The notes beneath the pieces are model-generated. The model was not told where the DNA came from. It saw only the letters and a program-made list of their open reading frames with translations, and did not search any database. The position numbers were made by a program, and so were the translations under genes. From contig NZ_JAATJJ010000001.1 in assembly GCF_011927795.1 (NCBI RefSeq), forward strand, positions 620,001 through 684,000: a DNA stretch of 64,000 nucleotides, given 5' to 3'. Positions within the stretch are counted from its first letter, which is position 1. Every line of letters begins with the position of its first letter. Below, piece after piece: positions 17,384 through 26,383 of the stretch. Origin of the DNA: Saonia flava. GTDB lineage: Bacteria; Bacteroidota; Bacteroidia; Flavobacteriales; Flavobacteriaceae.

Positions 17384-17848
17384 ATGGCAAATTTTAACTT
17401 AAAAGTAAACGGAAAAAACGAGCAAGTAGACGTTGATCCCGCTACACCTATGTTATGGGTGTTACGGGATCACCTTAAATTAGTGGGCACAAAATATGGC
17501 TGCGGTATCGCCCAATGTGGTGCGTGTACAATTCACCTTGGCGATAATGCTGTGCGCTCCTGTCAATTACCTGTTTCTGCTGTTAATGACCAAGACATTA
17601 CCACTATTGAAGGACTATCTGAAAATGGTGACCACCCTGTCCAAAAAGCTTGGATGGAAGTAGATGTGTACCAATGCGGTTATTGCCAAGCTGGTCAAAT
17701 AATGAATGCAAGTGCATTTCTAAAAAACAATCCAAATCCTACGGATGAGGAAATTGAAGGGGCTATGAACGGTAATATTTGCCGGTGTGGTACCTATACA
17801 CGAATTAAGAAAGCAATTAAAGAAGCTGCCAGTTCTGAAAACGCATAA
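17384..17848 (+). CDS. iorA: Isoquinoline 1-oxidoreductase-type [2Fe-2S] subunit
   Basis: 154 residues from ATG 17384; a longer frame from 17342 lacks conserved sequence. The first [2Fe-2S] cluster site is [15 protein letters not shown] with a later Cys in VRSCQLP. The second is [12 protein letters not shown] with [11 protein letters not shown]. This is the small subunit of a two-gene xanthine-oxidase-like molybdenum hydroxylase that lacks a FAD subunit, so electrons probably pass to a cytochrome or quinone. It precedes its large subunit by 31 bases. Confidence 0.92.
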   Translation: MANFNLKVNGKNEQVDVDPATPMLWVLRDHLKLVGTKYGCGIAQCGACTIHLGDNAVRSCQLPVSAVNDQDITTIEGLSENGDHPVQKAWMEVDVYQCGYCQAGQIMNASAFLKNNPNPTDEEIEGAMNGNICRCGTYTRIKKAIKEAASSENA

Positions 17849-17879
17849 AAATGGTTAGGTGCATCTTAAAACAAAAATC

Positions 17880-20075
17880 ATGACAAAGATAAAAACACAA
17901 TATAATCGTCGCTCATTTATTAAGGTCTCTGCGGCCGCTAGTGGTGGCATGCTTATAGGATTTAGTTGGCTCAATGGATGTAAGCCAAATACTTCATTGG
18001 ATACAGGAGTGGCGATTCCAAAAGAATGGTTCGATATTAATGGATATATAAAAATTGGGGACACAGGCATGGTCACAATCTTTTCCCCCAATCCCGAAAT
18101 TGGTCAGAACGTAAAAACTTCAATGCCCATGATTGTAGCGGAAGAACTTGATGTTCCGTGGGAAAATGTGGTGGTTGAACAAGCACCACTGAATACAGGT
18201 TTTTACCAAAACCAGTTTGCAGGAGGCAGTTTATCAATTCGTTTAAGTTGGAATGCCCTTAGAATGGCCGGTGCAACAGGTAGAAGAATGTTGTTGGAAG
18301 CAGCAGCAAAAGAATGGGGTGTAGAAGTTTCCAGTTTAACAGCCAGCGAAGGAGTAATAAAGGAAAATAGTGGAGAGCGTAGTGTTTCTTATGGTGAAAT
18401 AGCCTCGAAAGCAGTGGGCATTGAAATACCCGAAGAGGTTGACCTTAAAGACCTCAAAGACTTTAAGTTAATTGGAACCAGTAAAAAAAATGTAGATGGA
18501 AGGAAAATTGTCACAGGCGAACCCTTATATGGTTTAGATTTTCATAGGGAGGGTATGAAGCTGGCTATGATACAACATCCACCAGCATTTGGCATGACCG
18601 TTAAAGACTTTAACAAGGAGGAAATAAAAAACATGCCAGGAGTTACAGATGCCTTCATTATTGATACAACAATTGACGAACCCGGTTGGTTCGATGAGAA
18701 AGGTTTTAACCATTTAATTGCCATTGTAGGGGATTCTACTTGGGAACTTATGCAAGCCAAAAAGGCCATTAAAGCAGAATGGGAAACTGTAAGCGAACCT
18801 GAAAATTCTGATATTCATATAGAAAAATTGGAAAAAGCCCTTGTATCTGGTGAAGTAGAGGAAAGTAGAAAGGATGGTAATGCTGATGCGGCTTTTAAGA
18901 AAGCGGCTAAGATTATTGAGAGAACTTACAGTGCGCCATTTATTGCGCACAATACTTTGGAGCCAATGAATTTCTTTGCCAATGTTACCGAAAATTCAGC
19001 GGAACTAGTTGGGCCTACCCAAACACCGGAATCTCTCGAGGGCTCGGTTTCCAAATTGTTGAACATGCCCCTTGAAAATATTACCGTTGACATGACTAGA
19101 ATTGGTGGAGGGTTTGGTAGAAGGCTCTATGTACATTTTGGGGTTGAAGCCGCGGCCATTTCTAAAAAAATAGGTGGTCCGGTAAAGCTGATTTATACAA
19201 GAGAAGACGACATGAGTCAAGGCACCTATAGGCCTACTTACCGTTCAACATACAAAGCAGGTCTGGATGAAAATAACAATCTAATAGCGTTTTCAGTTAA
19301 GGGCGCAGGGTTACCAGAGGGTCCCGTATTCCCAAACCGTTTCCCTGCTGGAACGGTAGAAAATTATTCTGCCGAAAAAATTAAAGCAGAAACCAATGTA
19401 ACCACAGGAGCATGGCGGGCACCAAGATCTAATTTTACAGCAGGTGCTGAGCAATCATTTCTTGATGAAGTAGCAGAAGCAGCAGGCAAAGATCCTATAG
19501 ATTTCCGTTTGGAATTATTTAATCGGGCCATAAATGACCCTATTGGAGAAAAACATGATTATGAAGCAGAAAGATATGCTGGAGTGCTCAAATTAGTAAA
19601 GGAAAAAGCCAATTGGGGAGAAACAAAACCAGGTGTTCATCGCGGAGTAGCAGCCTATTTTTGTCATGCTAGTTATGTTGCAGAGGTTATGGACATAATT
19701 ATGGAGAATGGGCAACCCATAGTGGATAAAGTTTGGTGTGCAGTAGATTGCGGTATTGTTGTGAATAAAGATGGTGCAAAAAATATAATCGAAGGCGGGG
19801 TGGTTGATGGCATTGGACATGCCATGTATAGTCAGTTGACCTTTGAAAATGGAACAGCCAAAGAATCAAATTTTGATAAATACCAATTAATTCGCCATTC
19901 ACAAGCACCTAAAAAAATAGAGGTTTTCTTTGTTGAAAATGAAATAGACCCAACTGGATTGGGGGAACCAGGACTTCCTCCAGCTATGGCTGCGTTGGCA
20001 AATGCCTTATATAAGGCAACTGGCCAACGACACTACCATCAGCCATTTTCAACTGAGAGAAAATTGGTTGGATAA
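17880..20075 (+). CDS. iorB: Isoquinoline 1-oxidoreductase-type molybdopterin subunit
   Basis: 731 residues from ATG 17880. The N-terminus has a twin-arginine signal, NRRSFIKVSAAASGG, and a Cys soon after (WLNGC), so it is probably exported folded and perhaps lipid-anchored. Molybdenum cofactor motifs include AGGSLSIRLSWNALRMAGATGR, TRIGGGFGRRLY, GAWRAPRSNFTAGAEQSFLDE, and GLGEPGLPPAMAALANAL with the conserved active-site Glu. The substrate is an N-heterocycle or aldehyde by family, not provable here. No maturation gene (XdhC-like) is adjacent. Confidence 0.9.
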   Translation: MTKIKTQYNRRSFIKVSAAASGGMLIGFSWLNGCKPNTSLDTGVAIPKEWFDINGYIKIGDTGMVTIFSPNPEIGQNVKTSMPMIVAEELDVPWENVVVEQAPLNTGFYQNQFAGGSLSIRLSWNALRMAGATGRRMLLEAAAKEWGVEVSSLTASEGVIKENSGERSVSYGEIASKAVGIEIPEEVDLKDLKDFKLIGTSKKNVDGRKIVTGEPLYGLDFHREGMKLAMIQHPPAFGMTVKDFNKEEIKNMPGVTDAFIIDTTIDEPGWFDEKGFNHLIAIVGDSTWELMQAKKAIKAEWETVSEPENSDIHIEKLEKALVSGEVEESRKDGNADAAFKKAAKIIERTYSAPFIAHNTLEPMNFFANVTENSAELVGPTQTPESLEGSVSKLLNMPLENITVDMTRIGGGFGRRLYVHFGVEAAAISKKIGGPVKLIYTREDDMSQGTYRPTYRSTYKAGLDENNNLIAFSVKGAGLPEGPVFPNRFPAGTVENYSAEKIKAETNVTTGAWRAPRSNFTAGAEQSFLDEVAEAAGKDPIDFRLELFNRAINDPIGEKHDYEAERYAGVLKLVKEKANWGETKPGVHRGVAAYFCHASYVAEVMDIIMENGQPIVDKVWCAVDCGIVVNKDGAKNIIEGGVVDGIGHAMYSQLTFENGTAKESNFDKYQLIRHSQAPKKIEVFFVENEIDPTGLGEPGLPPAMAALANALYKATGQRHYHQPFSTERKLVG

Positions 20076-20112
20076 AAAAATATAGATTATATAAGAGCTT
20101 ACACATTACAAT

Positions 20113-20145
20113 AAAACCCTGTAAATAATTAATTTACAGGGTTTT
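20113..20145 (+). terminator. Intrinsic terminator of the molybdenum hydroxylase operon
   Basis: A 14-bp perfect stem (AAAACCCTGTAAAT / ATTTACAGGGTTTT) with a five-base loop lies 37 bases after the large-subunit stop and ends in TTTT. The remaining gap to 20374 is AT-rich with no gene seen. Confidence 0.9.
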
Positions 20146-20374
20146 ATCTTGGATAATCTTCGGCGTTATGGTCATTTCATAAAACCACCAATAACCACTA
20201 AATAAAACTTATTATTTAATTTTTAAAAAGTACCACTCATCTATAGAAATGAACCTACAGCCTAACTCAATACTTCCATTCATCGTTTAATAACAGTTTT
20301 TACTTTTTATAATTAGAGTTTTGCAATACTAGAAACAGCTATCCTATGCTTTCTATAGGATTAAGCATATAATT

Positions 20375-21451
20375 ATGGAAAATAATACAACCCAGTTAAG
20401 AGCTGCTTTTTTTGACATGTCTCATTCACCCTATATCATTTTGGATGAAAATCTCATTCTTATTGATATTAATACTAATGCACTAGCAAATATTCCTGTC
20501 AACAAAAAAGACATTATTGGTAAAAAGTTTACCGATCTGTTTCCAGATGCACCAAATAATAGGCTTAACGCATATAGAGAAGTTATTAATACAGGGGTGC
20601 CTATTGATGTTGAAGAAGTTAAGCTTTGCTTACCATCTGGGGAGTTTGTATTCTTCGTAAAAGTATTTAGAGTTGGTGAAGGGATTGGTTTTGCTGCATT
20701 AAATATTACTAAAATGATCAATACCATTGACAGCCAAAAAAAAGTAGCATTAAAACTTAAAGATTTTAATACAAGACTAAAACAAAGAAACAAAGATCTT
20801 GAGGTATTTTCATATGTGGCCGCCCATGACATAAAAGCACCACTGACCAATATTCATACTTTATTGTCCTTTCTAGAAAATGAGGGACTTATAAAAAAGT
20901 CCGGTAGGCCTGTTTTTTTAAAGGTTATTCAATCCTTAGATATAATGACTTCAAAGTTAAAGGCACTCAATGATGTGATTGCCCTAAAGTATAGCCTGTC
21001 CGAAAAACAAGAGCTTGTGACTTTCAAGGAAATTATAACCAATGTCAAAAGTGAAATATCAGAGGATATAAAAAAATTTGATGTTCAAATTCGTGAAGAT
21101 TTTTCCCAATGTAATGCGATTTTATATAATCCAGAACAGCTACATAGTGTACTTCAAAATTTGCTTACAAATTCAATTAAATATAGAAACCCCAATATTT
21201 CACCCATAATAAAAATATCAACAAAAAAGGAAAACGGAAAGTGCGTTTTGAAAATATCAGACAATGGAATTGGCATTAATATGAAGTTAGGACAGAATAA
21301 AATGTTTGGTCTTTTTAAAAGAATGCATACCCATGTGGAAGGGTTGGGTGTAGGCCTATATATTGTAAAATCCATAATAACCTCCCATGGTGGTAGTATA
21401 AAAGTTACAAGCAAAATAAATCAAGGAACTAAATTTAAAATTGTACTATAA
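20375..21451 (+). CDS. PAS-domain sensor histidine kinase, soluble
   Basis: 358 residues without membrane segments. Residues about 8-115 are a PAS domain (FFDMSHSPYIILDENLILIDINT, IIGKKFTDLFP, GEFVFFVKVFRV). A coiled linker leads to the HisKA motif FSYVAAHDIKAPLTNI (His151), followed by HATPase_c motifs: NLLTNSIKYR (N-box), ISDNGIGI (G1) and GLGVGLYIVK (G2). It probably senses an intracellular cue. Its TAA overlaps the ATG of the response regulator (TAATG), so kinase and regulator are made together. Confidence 0.92.
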   Translation: MENNTTQLRAAFFDMSHSPYIILDENLILIDINTNALANIPVNKKDIIGKKFTDLFPDAPNNRLNAYREVINTGVPIDVEEVKLCLPSGEFVFFVKVFRVGEGIGFAALNITKMINTIDSQKKVALKLKDFNTRLKQRNKDLEVFSYVAAHDIKAPLTNIHTLLSFLENEGLIKKSGRPVFLKVIQSLDIMTSKLKALNDVIALKYSLSEKQELVTFKEIITNVKSEISEDIKKFDVQIREDFSQCNAILYNPEQLHSVLQNLLTNSIKYRNPNISPIIKISTKKENGKCVLKISDNGIGINMKLGQNKMFGLFKRMHTHVEGLGVGLYIVKSIITSHGGSIKVTSKINQGTKFKIVL

Positions 21452-21882
21452 TGAACAGCACTAACTTAAATCAAATTAAAATACTGGTGGTTGAGGACGA
21501 CCCAATAACAACCTATATTATTTTAAGTAATCTTAAAACTCTTGGAATAGAACAAATTGACTCGGTTGAAAATGGGTTAATGGCTTTAGAATATCTAAAA
21601 ACCCAAAAGCCTGATCTTATTCTACTAGATTTAAATATGCCGATTATGGATGGCTTTGAGTTCTTAAAAGCAAAAAAAAGGAAGAAGATTTGCCCTAGAA
21701 CATCTGTAGCTATTTTAACGTCATCCATCCGCCCCAATGACCAAAAAAAGGCCAGTAAATTCAAAAACGTAATTAAATACCTAGAAAAACCCATAAATAT
21801 GGACTCAATGTCACAGATACTTTTTAAAATACTTAAGGATAAATCACACTTACAAAGTTCAAAAACTCTGACCCAAACTTAG
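21451..21882 (+). CDS. CheY-like response regulator
   Basis: 143 residues comprising one receiver domain: LVVEDDPIT (acidic pair), LILLDLNMPIMDGFEF (phospho-acceptor Asp60), AILTSS (conserved Thr/Ser) and YLEKPIN (Lys). There is no output domain, so it acts through protein contact or a phosphorelay. It is coupled to the PAS kinase gene by a one-base overlap and is its likely partner. The 184 bases after it show no further gene. Confidence 0.92.
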   Translation: MNSTNLNQIKILVVEDDPITTYIILSNLKTLGIEQIDSVENGLMALEYLKTQKPDLILLDLNMPIMDGFEFLKAKKRKKICPRTSVAILTSSIRPNDQKKASKFKNVIKYLEKPINMDSMSQILFKILKDKSHLQSSKTLTQT

Positions 21883-22066
21883 TGCTCGCCCAATAATATT
21901 GGTAGCCGGGGTAAATAGGTAAGGTTTTGACCTAAGGAAAATTGCCGTCTATCTAATTTCCGTTCAAAATGTACTAGATGAACTTTAAATTCACATGAAC
22001 TAAATAATATATCCTCTACTAGTTTACTTATTGAAAGAGAATTTGAAATAATGATAAAAGAATTAT

Positions 22067-22399
22067 ATGAAAACTGGAATAATATTTACTTTTTACAATC
22101 AAGAAAATAAAATTAATAGAAATGAACTATTTCAATTTATGAAGGACAATGACAACATTCACTTATGTCTTATTAATAATGGAAGTACAGATAATACCTT
22201 ACTTAAATTGGAAGAACTAAAGAATGCCTTTCCTAACAAAATAACATTGGGAAACATTAGGGCCCACAAAGGGCGATTGGCCGCATTAAGAATAGGGTTT
22301 AGAATTTTGACAAAATCCCAAAAAATAGATACTTTGGCATTTTCATCTGAATTCAATGGCAAGCAAATAAATAAGTTAGCTAGTCTCTATAATAGTTAG
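22067..22399 (+). CDS. Truncated glycosyltransferase family 2-like protein
   Basis: 110 residues. The start MKTGIIFTFYNQENKI, then LCLINNGSTDNTLLKLEEL and IRAHKGRLAALRIGFRIL, matches the nucleotide-binding half of GT2 enzymes (the NxxSxD-type motif and the N-x-G/R-x-A-x-x-x-G helix). There is no DxD-like catalytic acidic pair afterwards, and the protein ends where a full enzyme would need another 120 or more residues. It is either a stand-alone half domain or a truncated gene. It converges with the LytTR gene, four bases apart. Confidence 0.55.
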   Translation: MKTGIIFTFYNQENKINRNELFQFMKDNDNIHLCLINNGSTDNTLLKLEELKNAFPNKITLGNIRAHKGRLAALRIGFRILTKSQKIDTLAFSSEFNGKQINKLASLYNS

Positions 22400-22403
22400 A
22401 TTT

Positions 22404-23519
22404 CTATAGATTAAGCCATTGCTTAAATTCAGCAGCCTTATTTTTACTTATTATTATATCTACTTCAGAATTTGGGTTTACAAGAATTTTAAGTTGGTTG
22501 TTACCGTATTTCACAATCTTATCTATTGCTGATATTGCAATTATGAACTGCCTATTGGCCCTGTAAAAAAAACTACTGTCCAGATTAGAAAATAATTCAT
22601 CCAAACTTACATTTGTTGTAGAGCGTTTTCCATCGAAACAAACTACGTAAGTAATTGTATTTTCGGTATATATATGGGCAATATCTTCTGTTGCTATTGG
22701 TAAAAGTTCATTTCTAACATAGGTAAGAATTCTTTTTTTGTTCTTATCGTTGGTATTGTCTGTAATTTTTTCGGGTTGAGTTTCACTAACTTTTTGTTGA
22801 TAATCACCAACGGCCCTATTTAATTTGGAAAGATTTATCACCTCATCTTCCAGTTTTTGATTCTTTAGTTCTAATCGCTTTTCATAAGCACTGCCAATAA
22901 GCCTCACGGTAATCACAGAAGAAAGAATAATGATGAAACCCATTATCAGCAATATGTTATAAAATTTATTTCTGAGGGCATCTATCTGAGATGATATCTT
23001 ACTGGTATTTGCGTGAGCAGCTATAATCCAATCAGAATTAGCTACTGGGTACAAATAGATTACTTCTGATTCCTGTTCGGAATCCTCAAAATTACGCACT
23101 CCCCCGGCCTCTTGTTTGTTTTGTAACAAATCATAGAAGTCTTCAGAGGACAAATCATCTGTCACAGAAGAAACAAAAGATTGGTTTGGGCTTACCAACT
23201 GCCCCACTCTTTTAATATCCGGATGGCACACCTCTTTCCCAGACCAATCAAAGACAGAGACAAAGCCGGTTTCTAGATTGGTACTTTCAATGCTTTGCTG
23301 TACATTTTGTATTACGATCTCTTTGTTGATTCCATTTTCCAATTCGTACCCAACTAAATTGGCAATTTCCTTTGCTTCCCGCTTACTGGATTCCAATTGG
23401 GTTTCCAGCAATTGATTTGCGCTTGCCTTTACAAAAAACTGTATAGCAATACTGGCTATCACAATAAAAATGATGGATATGGATAAAAAAGTAAAAAAGT
23501 AAAGACGGTCCTTTCTCAT
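22404..23519 (-). CDS. Membrane-anchored sensor with LytTR DNA-binding domain
   Basis: 371 residues with the order TM1 (about 8-29), extracytoplasmic Cache-like sensor (about 35-180, with SVFDWSGKEVCHPD and YPVANSDWIIAAHANTS), TM2 (about 188-210), coiled coil (about 212-248), and C-terminal LytTR domain (about 270-371, with YVVCFDGKRSTTNVSLDELFSNL and FFYRANRQFIIAISAIDKIVKYGNNQLKI). It is a one-component transmembrane transcription factor: no receiver or kinase is present. It is divergent from the cytochrome lipoprotein gene, and the shared direct-repeat element lies between them, so this is the likely regulator of both downstream modules. Confidence 0.9.
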   Translation of the reverse strand: MRKDRLYFFTFLSISIIFIVIASIAIQFFVKASANQLLETQLESSKREAKEIANLVGYELENGINKEIVIQNVQQSIESTNLETGFVSVFDWSGKEVCHPDIKRVGQLVSPNQSFVSSVTDDLSSEDFYDLLQNKQEAGGVRNFEDSEQESEVIYLYPVANSDWIIAAHANTSKISSQIDALRNKFYNILLIMGFIIILSSVITVRLIGSAYEKRLELKNQKLEDEVINLSKLNRAVGDYQQKVSETQPEKITDNTNDKNKKRILTYVRNELLPIATEDIAHIYTENTITYVVCFDGKRSTTNVSLDELFSNLDSSFFYRANRQFIIAISAIDKIVKYGNNQLKILVNPNSEVDIIISKNKAAEFKQWLNL

Positions 23520-23629
23520 ATAAATGGTCTGGCTGACATTTTTTGATGTCTAAGATAGGGATTTGATAAAAACTAAATGTATGATATAGATAGTCCTAAC
23601 AATTTTAACCAATTAGCCACTTAAAAATA

Positions 23630-23702
23630 TTCCCTTTTAAACCCCATTTTTCCCTTTCACGAACATTTTGTCTTTAGGAGCCCCAGTTATATGGTTGTTT
23701 TG
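23630..23702 (+). promoter_or_regulatory. Direct-repeat promoter element of module A
   Basis: Two 10-bp direct repeats, TTCCCTTTTA (23630) and TTCCCTTTCA (23650), start exactly 20 bases apart. They are followed by TTTTGTC at 23666 and GTTGTTTTG at 23694. TTTG at 23667-23670 and TATGGTTG at 23690 are separated by 19 bases, close to the Bacteroidota TTTG-N19-TAnnTTTG promoter. The same parts with the same spacing occur at 28052-28124. Paired direct repeats about two helical turns apart suit a LytTR protein. Confidence 0.7.
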
Positions 23703-23742
23703 GGAAAAATAATAGAACATCAATAATCACAAAAAAACAACT

Positions 23743-24135
23743 ATGACAAACAAAACGAAAATGTTATGTGCTTTACTGTCCTTCATTCTATTGGCATGCA
23801 CCAATGACAGCGAAAGCGACCTGTTACTGGAACCTGAAACCAACTCTGAACAAGAAACTGAAGAACCCAGTGGAATCATTACTTACAACGCAAACATAAA
23901 AAGTATAATAGATGGCAATTGTTTGGGGTGCCATTCCAATCCACCTCGTAACGGAGCACCTTTCTCTTTAACAACCTATGAGCAAGTAAAGACAAGAGCG
24001 GACAATGGTTCTTTACTAAGTTCTCTATCCAAACAAACAAGTGAAAATGGCTCTATGCCTCCAGCCAATAGGTTACCACAATCAACTATTGATCTTATTG
24101 AACAATGGATACAGGACGGAACATTAGAAAACTAA
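23743..24135 (+). CDS. c-type cytochrome lipoprotein (module A)
   Basis: 130 residues. A lipoprotein signal ends at Cys19 (FILLAC), followed by an acidic linker. One haem c site, CLGCH (Cys60, Cys63, His64), lies in IKSIIDGNCLGCHSNPP. A plausible axial Met105 occurs in ENGSMPPANRLPQ, and the domain ends with an IDLIEQWIQDG helix, typical of small mono-haem domains in Bacteroidota. It should be an envelope electron carrier. It leads the first YceI/OB/DUF5777 module and sits directly behind the direct-repeat element. Confidence 0.88.
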   Translation: MTNKTKMLCALLSFILLACTNDSESDLLLEPETNSEQETEEPSGIITYNANIKSIIDGNCLGCHSNPPRNGAPFSLTTYEQVKTRADNGSLLSSLSKQTSENGSMPPANRLPQSTIDLIEQWIQDGTLEN

Positions 24136-24159
24136 TTAAACAGTAAAAAACAAAACATT

Positions 24160-24723
24160 ATGAAAAACAAAAAAAATAAACTAGTAGCACTTTTGGTGGT
24201 TGGTCTTATTGGAATAAATATGGTCAGTGCGCAAGAAAAATATATTGATAAAAATGGAACCTTGGTTTTTGAGGCTTCAGAAAAACTATTTGAAGAAGTT
24301 AAGGCAGAAAATACATCGGTAACGGCAATTTTAGACACTAAAACGGGAGAAATTGCAGCCTTGGGTCTCATGAAAGGCTTTCGTTTTAAAAACTCTTTAA
24401 TGGAGGAACACTTCAACGAAAATTATATTGAATCTGAAACCTATCCAAAAGCAATTTTCAAGGGCAACTTAATAGATTTTGAGTTTAAAAGCCTTAGTGA
24501 AATTGAGCAAAAACTAACAACAACCGGAATATTGGAATTACATGGAAAAGAGAAAGAAATCTCTACAATCCTAACGATTAAAAAAATTGACAAGAGTATC
24601 TCCATACAAGGGAATTTCGCAGTCACTCCCGAAGATTTCGACATAGAGATACCAAAAATTGTAAAAAATAAAATTGCAAGGGAAGTTCTGGTACAACTCA
24701 CATTTAATCTTATAGAAAAATGA
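24160..24723 (+). CDS. YceI-family periplasmic lipocalin-like protein (module A)
   Basis: 187 residues with a signal peptide (about 8-25, ending VSAQ). YceI-type beta-barrel signatures include FEASEKLFEEVKAEN, FRFKNSLMEEHFNENYIESE, YPKAIFKGNLIDF, GILELHGKEKEI and a C-terminal amphipathic strand. YceI proteins bind isoprenoid or lipid-like ligands in the periplasm. The sequence aligns closely with the second YceI gene at 30718 (shared EHFNExYIES). It overlaps the OB-fold gene by four bases (ATGA). Confidence 0.88.
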   Translation: MKNKKNKLVALLVVGLIGINMVSAQEKYIDKNGTLVFEASEKLFEEVKAENTSVTAILDTKTGEIAALGLMKGFRFKNSLMEEHFNENYIESETYPKAIFKGNLIDFEFKSLSEIEQKLTTTGILELHGKEKEISTILTIKKIDKSISIQGNFAVTPEDFDIEIPKIVKNKIAREVLVQLTFNLIEK

Positions 24724-25118
24724 GCAAGAAAAAATATTACCTACTAGTTTCTCTAATAGCATTACTCTTTTTTCTGGCCTTATTGGTAAAACAATACTTA
24801 TATGGTGAGCATAGAAACATAGCCAGTGAAAAAGCTACTATGGAAATCTCCGCTACGGAATTAGAGTCAAGGTTTGCATCTAACCAAAGTTTGACTTCAA
24901 AAAACCTCTTGGATAAAGTTATTGCAGTCCACGGTAAAATTAATGCAATTGAAATCAACAGTGTCATTATAGATAATAAAGTACAAGCAAATTTATTAAA
25001 TGGAAACATGGACAATATCGCTGTTGGTGATATAATTACGGTTAAAGGTAGGTGCATAGGCTATGACGACCTACTTGAAATAGTGAAAATTGACCAAGCA
25101 ACACAAATACTCAACTAA
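24720..25118 (+). CDS. Membrane-anchored OB-fold (tRNA_anti-like) protein (module A)
   Basis: 132 residues. One N-terminal membrane segment (about 7-24) is followed by an extracytoplasmic domain resembling the tRNA_anti-like OB fold: NLLDKVIAVHGKINAIEI, VQANLLN, IAVGDIITVKGRCIGYDDLLEIVKI. Despite the name, no tRNA role is implied for these anchored forms. The gene is translationally coupled to yceI by ATGA overlap and lies 15 bases before the DUF5777 gene. Its counterpart in module B is at 30285. Confidence 0.8.
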   Translation: MSKKKYYLLVSLIALLFFLALLVKQYLYGEHRNIASEKATMEISATELESRFASNQSLTSKNLLDKVIAVHGKINAIEINSVIIDNKVQANLLNGNMDNIAVGDIITVKGRCIGYDDLLEIVKIDQATQILN

Positions 25119-25133
25119 TAAAAATATAGAAAT

Positions 25134-25979
25134 ATGAAAATCTTAAATATTCTCCTCCTTATTTTTCCCGTCCTACTCTTTTCACAAGATGACCTGTTTT
25201 CGGAAATAGACACCGACGTTGCCGACGAGTTTGAAACTGCAGCTTTCAAAGGTTTAAAGATTGTGAATTTTGAATCTACCAAGATGATATCAAATAAAGA
25301 GCTTTACTTTGTTGTATCGCACAGGTTTGGTTCTGTAAAAACAGGATTCAAAGACTTTTTTGGCCTTGACCAAGCTGTTACCCGTCTCAATTTTATATAT
25401 GGGGTTTCAGATGGAATAAATATTGGAGTCTCTAGAAGCTCGTTTCTAAAGACTTATGAAACTTCGATTAAGTTGCGATTACTACGTCAAAAAAATGGCG
25501 GTTCACCATTCACGATTGTATCATTCAATACGCTACTAATAAATTCTGCTTTGGAAAAAGAGAACCTACCTGGATTGGAATTTGACCATCGACTAGGATA
25601 CACAGTGCAATTATTAATCTCCAGAAAGGTAAATAAAAACTTCTCATTGGAATTAATCCCTACTTATTTTCATGATAACCTGGTACAATTGGATGAGCAG
25701 GAAAATTCACAATACTCCCTAGGTCTTGGGGGCAGACATAAACTTTCTAAAAGATGGTCCTTAAATGCAGATTACGGCTATCATTTGAATAGAGCGGAAA
25801 ACTCCCCATTTAAAAATCCTTTTTCAATTGGTTTTGACCTTGAAACCGGTGGCCATGTGTTTCAATTACATTTTACAAATGCTCAACCCATGAATACCAA
25901 TGGTTTTCTTGGTCAGGCAATTGGAGATTGGGGAGAAGGTGATTTTTTCTTTGGTTTCAACGTATCACGGGTATTTTAA
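25134..25979 (+). CDS. DUF5777 outer-membrane beta-barrel protein (module A)
   Basis: 281 residues with a signal peptide ending near LFSQ (residue 18). Conserved DUF5777-type segments are ELYFVVSHRFGSV, RLNFIYGVSDGINIGVSRSSF, KLRLLRQKNGGSPFTIVSF, LISRKVNKNFSLELIPTYFH and SLGLGGRHKLSKRWSLNADYGY. Alternating amphipathic strands and a terminal aromatic (VSRVF) fit an outer-membrane barrel. Its function is not established. It is paralogous to 31247-32146, sharing the LxRQxxGGSPF motif. Confidence 0.85.
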   Translation: MKILNILLLIFPVLLFSQDDLFSEIDTDVADEFETAAFKGLKIVNFESTKMISNKELYFVVSHRFGSVKTGFKDFFGLDQAVTRLNFIYGVSDGINIGVSRSSFLKTYETSIKLRLLRQKNGGSPFTIVSFNTLLINSALEKENLPGLEFDHRLGYTVQLLISRKVNKNFSLELIPTYFHDNLVQLDEQENSQYSLGLGGRHKLSKRWSLNADYGYHLNRAENSPFKNPFSIGFDLETGGHVFQLHFTNAQPMNTNGFLGQAIGDWGEGDFFFGFNVSRVF

Positions 25980-25989
25980 ATCTAAAACC

Positions 25990-26247
25990 ATGAATTCAGG
26001 ATTCGCCACAGTTCACGTTCAAAACGCATTCTGTCAAAAATGTTCGTCAACTATCAAAAAAGAGCTTTTAAAAATTATGGATATTACAAATGTATATCTA
26101 TACCCCACGGACTCTCTTGTGGTATTCAATTTTGTAAAGGCCAATGAGCTTTCAACCGCGTTAAATATTCTAACAGATTTAGGCTATCCACCAGAAGGAG
26201 AAAGAATAAATTCCAAAAAACCATCTATTACAGCATGTAACTGTTAA
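25990..26247 (+). CDS. HMA-like metal-binding protein
   Basis: 85 residues from ATG 25990; a longer frame from 25900 runs inside the DUF5777 gene and is rejected. The ferredoxin-like HMA fold is suggested by FATVHVQNAFCQKCSSTIKKELLKI with the CxxC metal site, and by YPTDSLVVFNF and LSTALNILTDLGYPP. The last residues contain a second CNC pair. No signal peptide is seen, so it is probably a cytoplasmic metal (copper-type) chaperone. It closes module A before a strong terminator; module B has no equivalent. Confidence 0.75.
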   Translation: MNSGFATVHVQNAFCQKCSSTIKKELLKIMDITNVYLYPTDSLVVFNFVKANELSTALNILTDLGYPPEGERINSKKPSITACNC

Positions 26248-26250
26248 TCT

Positions 26251-26314
26251 TTTTCTTTCTTGAAAGAAAATTTTAACCAACCTCCAATTGAATAATCTAT
26301 TGGAGGTTTTTTTT
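26251..26314. terminator. Tandem hairpins ending module A
   Basis: A 9-bp AT-rich stem (TTTTCTTTC / GAAAGAAAA) is followed by TTTT. A second stem (AACCTCCAAT / ATTGGAGGTT) is followed by a run of at least seven T. The second is a strong intrinsic terminator for the plus strand and separates module A from the convergent DoxX gene. Confidence 0.85.
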
Positions 26315-26383
26315 TGCATATAGATTTTATAAGTATGGTTAAAAGTCATTTTCAGGGTAATAAATTCTAAATGTATACCATAG

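Noticed and set aside
20431-20850. 139-residue minus-strand frame
   Set aside because: Antisense to the PAS domain and kinase region, which has clear conserved motifs on the plus strand.
25900-25989. N-terminal extension of the HMA-like ORF
   Set aside because: It overlaps the end of the DUF5777 gene in another frame; ATG 25990 gives a proper HMA domain.
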